Assembly (NCBI GenBank): GCA_902783925.1 | Contig: CACZSV010000190.1 | Location: 1-6,113, forward strand | Reading direction: 5' to 3' | DNA from: an uncultured Coriobacteriaceae bacterium | Lineage (GTDB): Bacteria > Actinomycetota > Coriobacteriia > Coriobacteriales > QAMH01 | DNA length: 6,113 nt | In this document: positions 1 to 4,053 of the stretch, piece by piece | Layout of the letters: each line of letters starts with the position of its first letter | Position numbering within the stretch: position 1 is the stretch's first letter | Translations under genes and position numbers: made by a program | Notes under the pieces: generated by a model | Seen by the model: the letters and a program-made list of their open reading frames with translations, nothing else | The model's database searches: none | Told to the model about the DNA's origin: nothing

Positions 1-2
1 AA

Positions 3-203
3 AACATCATCTGCACAACTGCATCTCGAAGCAAAAAACGCGTCTGCGCTGTCTCAAGCGTAGGGATGCACTTTAGCGCGGGGATGACAACCGTTCCTAA
101 CATCTGCATTGATGAATTGCCACCTCTGGTTGGTGGAACAGGCATTCTGAGCGATATACCATTTCATGTGCGGTATGAAATGTACGAAAGGAGCACACGA
201 TGA
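3..203 (+). other. Doubtful open frame entering from the left edge (possible 3' end or remnant of an upstream gene)
   Basis: Frame 3 is open from the window edge to a TGA at 201-203, giving about 66 codons and ending ...FHVRYEMYERSTR. The TGA overlaps the ATG of the next gene as ATGA, the arrangement seen in coupled operons and repeated at 820 in this window. Against it, the third codon positions look mixed rather than GC-rich, I recognise no domain, and an inverted repeat lies inside it. It could be the end of a real upstream gene, a decayed gene, or chance. A second frame (frame 1) also reads about 20 codons from the edge to TAG at 61-63, so the left edge is ambiguous. Confidence 0.2.
160..182. 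promoter_or_regulatory. Inverted repeat upstream of the three-gene operon, candidate operator
   Basis: CATTTCAT at 160-167 and ATGAAATG at 175-182 form a perfect 8-bp inverted repeat with a 7-base spacer. The repeat ends four bases before the ribosome binding site of the gene at 200. A second, overlapping pair, ATACC (156-160) and GGTAT (172-176), shares the same stretch. The regulator encoded two genes downstream has an XRE domain and an AbrB domain, both of which bind such symmetric sites as dimers, so autoregulation is plausible. A clear -35/-10 pair is not visible: TTGGTG (130-135) and TATACC (155-160) are the best by eye, but their 19-base spacing is long. Confidence 0.4.
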
Positions 204-388
204 ATTACGAGTACGTTCGGGTGAAACTTGACAAGAACAACTACGCGCTCAATGCTGACATAGAAAGTCACCGTGAGATCATCGACAAGATGGCAGCGGA
301 GGGAAAACGCTACGCAGGCTGGTTCCCAGTCACACAGGGACCCACGGGTAAGACGGTTGAATTCGACCTGATTTTCGAGGCGGTTTAG
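200..388 (+). CDS. Small DUF4177-like protein, 62 aa
   Basis: This 62-residue soluble protein has no signal peptide or membrane segment. It begins with NYEYVRVKLD, carries a central helix with HREIIDKMAAEGKRYAGW and ends with a strand-like VEFDLIFEA. That order of beta strand, helix with AAEG.RY.GW, and final hydrophobic strand is the pattern I know from DUF4177 proteins, whose biochemical role is not established. The start is supported by AAAGGAG at 187-193, six bases before the ATG. The stop TAG (386-388) directly abuts the ATG of the regulator gene, so the two are almost certainly co-transcribed and probably translationally coupled. A role as a small partner of the regulator or hydrolase is only a guess from position. 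Confidence 0.75.
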   Translation: MNYEYVRVKLDKNNYALNADIESHREIIDKMAAEGKRYAGWFPVTQGPTGKTVEFDLIFEAV

Positions 389-823
389 ATGAGCATCAGC
401 GCGAACATTCAGACAACGCGACAGGCGGTAAAACTCACGCAGGAGCAGCTCGCCGAGGCGGTCGGCGTGTCCAGGCAGACAGTGGCCAAATGGGAGGCCG
501 GCGAGACGTCCCCCGACCTGGAACATGCCGCCGCGCTCGCCGATGCGCTCGGCTGCACGGTGGATGCGCTTGTGAACTTCGATTCTAAGGGCACGGGGCT
601 CGGGGCGCCTCCGAAGGGCAGGCACCTGTTCGGTAACGTGAAAGTCGGCGAGCGCGGACAGGTGGTCATCCCCAAGGAAGCTCGAGAGCTGTTCGGCATA
701 AATCCCGGTGACAAACTCGTCGTACTTGGCGAGGACGGTCAGGGAATCGCACTTTGCAAGGAAGAGGATTTCATGGCGGGCGTCGAGGCCGTCATGGCAG
801 CCGCGCGAAGGAGTACGCGATGA
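389..823 (+). CDS. Transcriptional regulator with N-terminal XRE helix-turn-helix and C-terminal SpoVT/AbrB domain
   Basis: This 144-aa cytoplasmic regulator has two DNA-binding modules. Residues about 6-62 are a Cro/C1-type (XRE) helix-turn-helix: TQEQLAEAVGVS leads into the recognition helix SRQTVAKWE, followed by the typical GETSPDLEHAAALADAL. A Gly/Pro-rich linker (about 65-80) connects to residues 83-125, an AbrB/SpoVT swapped-hairpin domain with GERGQVVIPKEARELFGI and NPGDKLVVL. AbrB-type domains dimerise to bind DNA. Here the domain may act as a second DNA reader or mainly as a dimerisation unit. GAGG at 377-380 lies eight bases before the ATG, which follows the previous stop directly. 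The gene's TGA overlaps the ATG of the hydrolase gene. The likely role is local repressor of the operon, with the inverted repeat at 160-182 as a candidate site. Target and signal are unknown. Confidence 0.9.
   Translation: MSISANIQTTRQAVKLTQEQLAEAVGVSRQTVAKWEAGETSPDLEHAAALADALGCTVDALVNFDSKGTGLGAPPKGRHLFGNVKVGERGQVVIPKEARELFGINPGDKLVVLGEDGQGIALCKEEDFMAGVEAVMAAARRSTR
807..813 (+). promoter_or_regulatory. Ribosome binding site that fixes the hydrolase start
   Basis: GAAGGAG at 807-813 lies six bases before the ATG at 820. This favours 820 over an in-frame ATG at 754, whose extra 22 residues are Arg/Gly/His-rich, lie wholly inside the regulator gene and would precede the hydrophobic anchor. Confidence 0.75.
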
Positions 824-1896
824 GCGGCACGGGAAAAAGAAGGGCAGGCAAAGTGGTTGCGGGCGTGATCGGTGCGCTCGTGATAGCGGCAGCTGCCGCG
901 ATCCTCGTCTACCGCGACGGCAACCTGCATGCAGAAAAACGCACCATCGATCATGCGGTTGGCGCGGGATTCGTGGAGAAGCAGGCGACAATAGAGGGCG
1001 CAACGATCAACTATGCCGAAGGGCCCGACAACGGCCCGGCGCTGCTGCTCGTGCACGGCCAGGGCATGGAGTGGGAGGACTACGCCAGCGTCCTGCCCGA
1101 GCTTTCGACACGCTACCACGCGTTCGCCATCGATTGCTTCGGGCATGGTGAGTCCGAACATGACCCCGCACTTTATTCGTGCAAGGCGAATGGAGATGCG
1201 CTTATCGCGTTCGCGCACGAGATCATCGGAGGCCCCTACGCCGTTTCAGGCCATTCGTCGGGCGGTGTCATCGCCGCCTACATAGCCGCCAATGACTCTG
1301 GTACCGTCACCGCATGCATCCTCGAAGATCCCCCGTTGTTCCACGTGACGCCCGAGGAGGCACAGCAGGGAGCCGGCACGTTTGCCTGGCACGACGGATA
1401 CACGGTGGCGCACTCGTTCCTGCAGCAAAGCGCGGTGACTGACTACGCGGCATGGTATGCCGCCAACAGCTACCTGTTCAGCCTGTTCGGAGGTCTGAAG
1501 CAGATGCTGGCCGACCAGACCGCCGCCTGGTGCGCCGCACATCCGGGCGAACACGCCGTGAACGCATGGGTTCCACGAGCATGGACGCGCGGCATGTACT
1601 TCATGGACGATTACGACCCACGCTTTGGCGAAGCGTTCTACGACGGCAGCTGGATGGCCGGTATCGACCAAGAGGCGATGCTCAAGGCAATCAAGTGTCC
1701 AACCGCGTATTTGAAGGCCAAAACGCGCTATGGCGACGACGGGGTACTATACGCCGCGACGACCGACGATGACGCCGCCCGCGTGAGAAGCAGCCTTGCG
1801 TCCTGCGAGTACACCGAAATCGATTCGGGCCACGATATCCATGTCGAGCGCCCAGATGATTTCGTGGCAGCATGTGCGTTGATTGTAGCCCGCTAG
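820..1896 (+). CDS. Membrane-anchored or exported alpha/beta hydrolase, 358 aa
   Basis: This is a serine hydrolase of the alpha/beta fold; the substrate (ester, amide or other) cannot be read from the sequence. A basic N-terminus (GKRRAGK) precedes one hydrophobic segment at about residues 12-31, so the enzyme is probably anchored outside the membrane, either uncleaved or with a poorly defined cleavage site. Family motifs follow in order: LLLVHGQG (oxyanion-hole HG at 79-80), AIDCFGHGES (about 103-112), and the nucleophile elbow GHSSG with Ser146. SGHDIHVERPDDF near the end carries the likely catalytic His338. The acid is probably Asp306 or Asp307 in RYGDDG, after the strand TAYLKA. A helical insert at about 170-290, rich in Trp and Tyr, fits a lid over the active site. 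The start overlaps the regulator stop as ATGA. It is the last gene of the operon. Confidence 0.88.
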   Translation: MSGTGKRRAGKVVAGVIGALVIAAAAAILVYRDGNLHAEKRTIDHAVGAGFVEKQATIEGATINYAEGPDNGPALLLVHGQGMEWEDYASVLPELSTRYHAFAIDCFGHGESEHDPALYSCKANGDALIAFAHEIIGGPYAVSGHSSGGVIAAYIAANDSGTVTACILEDPPLFHVTPEEAQQGAGTFAWHDGYTVAHSFLQQSAVTDYAAWYAANSYLFSLFGGLKQMLADQTAAWCAAHPGEHAVNAWVPRAWTRGMYFMDDYDPRFGEAFYDGSWMAGIDQEAMLKAIKCPTAYLKAKTRYGDDGVLYAATTDDDAARVRSSLASCEYTEIDSGHDIHVERPDDFVAACALIVAR

Positions 1897-2099
1897 CGGC
1901 TGGACTCCGCTCTCCCTGCTGTCGCTATCTATTAGCTCTCGACGTGCTCATGGAGCCGCCAGTCACCAGAAATCGCCTTGAGCGTCGACACAATCTGCAG
2001 GCCGGCCGTACACGAGAGGTCAAGTAGTCCGCACGCCGGCCGTCAGTGGCAAAGAGTGCTTCCTGAGACCATACGATGTTCCCCTTGGTATCCACCGTG

Positions 2100-2129
2100 T
2101 TGACGTAGTCCGAATAAACCTCGTACTAT
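2100..2129 (+). promoter_or_regulatory. Candidate sigma70-type promoter for the M6-like lipoprotein gene
   Basis: TTGACG at 2100-2105 matches the -35 consensus at five of six positions, and TACTAT at 2124-2129 matches -10 at four of six, with 18 bases between. Transcription would start near 2136 and give an untranslated leader of about 137 bases before the ATG at 2273. It is the best pair by eye in this gap; no expression evidence is available. Confidence 0.35.
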
Positions 2130-2133
2130 TCAT

Positions 2134-2152
2134 CCTGAGATTAATCTTCAGG
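2134..2152. promoter_or_regulatory. Imperfect palindrome at the predicted transcription start, candidate operator or weak terminator
   Basis: CCTGA (2134-2138) and TCAGG (2148-2152) flank a perfect 8-base palindrome GATTAATC (2139-2146), with one unpaired T at 2147. It begins five bases after the candidate -10 box, where a repressor would block transcription. It is followed by a T-rich run (2154-2162), so an attenuator or terminator-like hairpin is the alternative; the stem is short and AT-rich in the middle. Confidence 0.3.
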
Positions 2153-2263
2153 GTATCTTTTTCAAGCTCGTCGGCTGGTTTCACCTGCGCGGGCTCTCCA
2201 CCCACGGGAGCATCGACTGTGGCCGCTATCGCGGTCGTGACGGGTTCGCGCTCGTCATATATT

Positions 2264-2268
2264 GGAGG
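2264..2268 (+). promoter_or_regulatory. Ribosome binding site that fixes the lipoprotein start
   Basis: GGAGG at 2264-2268 lies four bases before the ATG at 2273, which opens a textbook lipoprotein signal peptide. An in-frame ATG at 2219 would add 18 residues ahead of that signal and has no comparable site. Confidence 0.75.
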
Positions 2269-2272
2269 CACA

Positions 2273-3874
2273 ATGAAGCGCATCGCCCCAGTAGTTCTGG
2301 CGTCCATACTCGCGCTGCTTCTCGCAGCATGTGGCAGCGCAGCCTCGCATACAAGCACGTCCTCGCCTGCAAGCACCTCCACCAACGAGGCAAAAGGCGA
2401 AGAGCCGCTCGTACTCATTGTCGTGGGCTTTGCTGGCGATGCAAATGGAAGTAACGCCGTCTCCTACCGTAACGACTACAACTGGCACGATATCGCCTTC
2501 AAAAGCGACAAGAGCGTGAGCGCCTACTACAGTAACCAGTCAAACGGCGATTTTACTTGGACACCCGCATTCGAGACCAGCGCGTTCGAGGTCAATGGCA
2601 ACACTTGCACTGCAGACGCCCCCAATGATGGCATCGTCCACGTGACACTTCCCCGCGGTCATGGGCACTGGTTCAAGCAGGCAGAAACGAGTGCCGCCTC
2701 GAGCAGAACCAACGGGACATACACCTACGATGCATCAAACGACCAGCTCTCGAATAACGACGCCGACTTCAACGCCTGCATGCTGGAAGCGCTCAAGGCG
2801 GCTGACGCATACGTGAACTTCTCCTCGTACGACAAAAACAAGGATGGCGCCCTGAGCAAGAACGAGCTGGGCGTTGGGCTCATCGTCGCCGGTTACGACA
2901 TCGACGGCCCCTGGATGACGTTGCTCGACGATAACGAATTCCCACGTATGCAGGCGCACGCGAATTCCTTTTCCTCAGATTCCGCTACCCCGCAAGACCT
3001 CATCGTTCCCAACGACACGGTGATCATGGGCGAATCAATGCTCAGCGTACCGGTCGCCCACGAAGATGACCTCACGGTCGACCCAAGTCTCATGCAGGTC
3101 ACACCCAATTCGCTGTCGACGCTCACGCACGAGCTCGGGCATTACCTCGGTCTCGCCGACTATTACGACACAAGCTATAACGCAGAAGCCGCATGGGCGG
3201 GCTGGACACCCGGCCCCCTCTCGGTCATGGACACCGGTGCCGTGCTCCCCGTCACCAACAGTGCAGGAAGGCATGAATACGTCGCGGCGTCATTCGACCC
3301 TTTCTCGCTCATCGATCTGAGCTGGCTCAAGGCAGACACAGTCAATGCATCGGGCACGTATGAGCTGCGAGCCGCAGGTGCAGCTGGCGGCAAGAACGTC
3401 CTGCGCGTCAATACGGACACGCAAGGTGAGTACTTCCTCATCGAAAACCGCCAGGCAACGGGGCAGGATGCCAGCCTTGCGGGCATGTACGAAAACGAGC
3501 CGGTCGGCGGCATCGTCGTATGGCACGTAGACGAGAACCAATACAAGAAAGCGCAGGAGGACAACGAGGTCAACCTCCCCGTACATCGGCCCTCATTGAC
3601 CGTGCAATACCTACTCGCGAAAACCGGGCCTGACACCACAATTCACACGTTGATTTTCGCCGAGTCGATCGAACCCGATACATTGACCGCGTTTTGGACT
3701 GCCTCGAACGCCCAGAAACGCTTTGCCGAGCTTGGCACGGACTCCTTTGAGCTGTGGACCTACGGGCCGGGCACAAAAGCCGATAACACGAAGGACCGCA
3801 GATACTGCGGAATCAAGCTGCGTTTTCCCGACGAATCGGCAGACACTATGCACGCGGAAATCGAGCTCCCTTAG
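2273..3874 (+). CDS. M6-like (immune inhibitor A type) zinc metalloprotease lipoprotein, 533 aa
   Basis: This is predicted to be a secreted zinc endopeptidase tethered to the outer face of the membrane. Residues 1-20 are a lipoprotein signal (MKRIAP, hydrophobic core, LLAAC) with Cys20 as the lipidation site, followed by a Ser/Thr/Ala linker to about 40. LVLIVVGFAGD and SVSAYYSNQSNGDF (81-94) match the N-terminal part of M6 catalytic domains. A 12-residue EF-hand-like loop, DKNKDGALSKNE, lies at 187-198 and should bind calcium. HELGHYLGLAD at 286-296 gives the metzincin-type HExxHxxGxxD motif: His286 and His290 as zinc ligands, Glu287 as the base, and Asp296 as the likely third ligand. SVMDTG with Met319 is the Met-turn. 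GEYFLIENRQ (385-394) and GGIVVWHVDEN (412-422) are typical of the downstream M6 region. All key residues are present, so it should be active. The substrate is unknown; the exported protein encoded next is one candidate. Confidence 0.85.
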   Translation: MKRIAPVVLASILALLLAACGSAASHTSTSSPASTSTNEAKGEEPLVLIVVGFAGDANGSNAVSYRNDYNWHDIAFKSDKSVSAYYSNQSNGDFTWTPAFETSAFEVNGNTCTADAPNDGIVHVTLPRGHGHWFKQAETSAASSRTNGTYTYDASNDQLSNNDADFNACMLEALKAADAYVNFSSYDKNKDGALSKNELGVGLIVAGYDIDGPWMTLLDDNEFPRMQAHANSFSSDSATPQDLIVPNDTVIMGESMLSVPVAHEDDLTVDPSLMQVTPNSLSTLTHELGHYLGLADYYDTSYNAEAAWAGWTPGPLSVMDTGAVLPVTNSAGRHEYVAASFDPFSLIDLSWLKADTVNASGTYELRAAGAAGGKNVLRVNTDTQGEYFLIENRQATGQDASLAGMYENEPVGGIVVWHVDENQYKKAQEDNEVNLPVHRPSLTVQYLLAKTGPDTTIHTLIFAESIEPDTLTAFWTASNAQKRFAELGTDSFELWTYGPGTKADNTKDRRYCGIKLRFPDESADTMHAEIELP

Positions 3875-4053
3875 AAGGCAGTCATTGCGTTCGCGGCAAC
3901 CCCTACAACTTCGCAACAGCGCACCGATTAATTCGCGCGTCCATGCATTAGTTTTCCCCATCATGAGATGACCGACTGCAACCCAACGTATAATAAAAAC
4001 AATAAAAAGGGGATTGTTCGCACGTCGCTGCAACAGTGATATTGGGAGGTATC
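3875..4053 (+). promoter_or_regulatory. Intergenic region with a promoter for the large exported protein
   Basis: A perfect TATAAT (3989-3994) lies in an A/T-rich patch. The best -35 match is ATGACC (3968-3973, four of six), but its 15-base spacing is short. Transcription would begin near 4001, giving a leader of about 53 bases. GGGAGG at 4044-4049, four bases before the ATG at 4054, is the ribosome binding site. I see no convincing terminator for the preceding gene: the only inverted pair noted (TTGCG/CGCAA near 3885-3917) is short and lacks a T-run. Read-through from the protease gene is therefore possible. Confidence 0.45.

Larger units (their letters stand above)
1932..2250 (-). pseudogene. 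Decayed gene remnant with at least two frame breaks; identity unknown
   Basis: Read on the minus strand, this stretch gives protein-like sequence in three successive frames. About 2250-2129 reads PVTTAIAATVDAPVGG and KPADELEKDTLKINL. Bases 2125-2024 read YEVYSDYVNTVDTKGNIVW followed by SQEALFATDG, with in-frame stops just upstream. About 2021-1935 reads DLSCTAG and then STLKAISGDWRLHEHVES, ending at TAA (1932-1934). Two single-step frame changes, near 2126-2135 and 2022-2030, would join these into about 100 residues of a C-terminal region. The N-terminal part is missing: further upstream on this strand lies the intact lipoprotein gene. The Ala/Pro/Thr-rich first piece resembles the linker of an exported protein, but I do not recognise the family. 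A direct repeat GCCGGCCGT (2001-2009 and 2035-2043) flanks the second break. Chance readability of short frames is the main alternative. Confidence 0.45.

Noticed and set aside
187..203. Near-identical start junctions at 187-203 and 807-823 as a duplicated element
   Set aside because: The shared part is essentially ribosome site, short spacer and ATGA, which is expected of strong starts in one genome; similarity does not extend outside it.
754..819. Upstream ATG start for the hydrolase
   Set aside because: It lies inside the regulator gene, adds an Arg/Gly/His-rich stretch before the membrane anchor, and lacks the strong ribosome site seen before 820.
164..1003. Long minus-strand open frame of 279 codons
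   Set aside because: It lies opposite three well-supported + strand genes, has an Arg/His/Leu-rich composition typical of antisense GC-rich reading, and shows no domain.
739..1671. Minus-strand and other-frame open frames across the regulator and hydrolase genes
   Set aside because: The + strand genes there have family motifs, ribosome sites and coupled starts; the alternatives have none.
1891..1911. CGCTAGCG palindrome and AGCGG/CCGCT pair at the hydrolase stop as a terminator
   Set aside because: The stem is only five base pairs with no following T-run, and the 8-base palindrome has no room for a loop.
2219..2272. Upstream ATG start for the protease lipoprotein
   Set aside because: It would place 18 residues before a canonical lipoprotein signal, and the GGAGG site belongs to the ATG at 2273.
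2020..2418. Minus-strand open frame of 132 codons as an intact gene
   Set aside because: Its first half is antisense to the lipoprotein signal region. Its last third reads less naturally than the neighbouring frame; only its middle part is kept as a piece of the remnant.
2735..4033. Several open frames of 60-154 codons on both strands over the protease gene
   Set aside because: They are shadows of a long gene with intact catalytic motifs.
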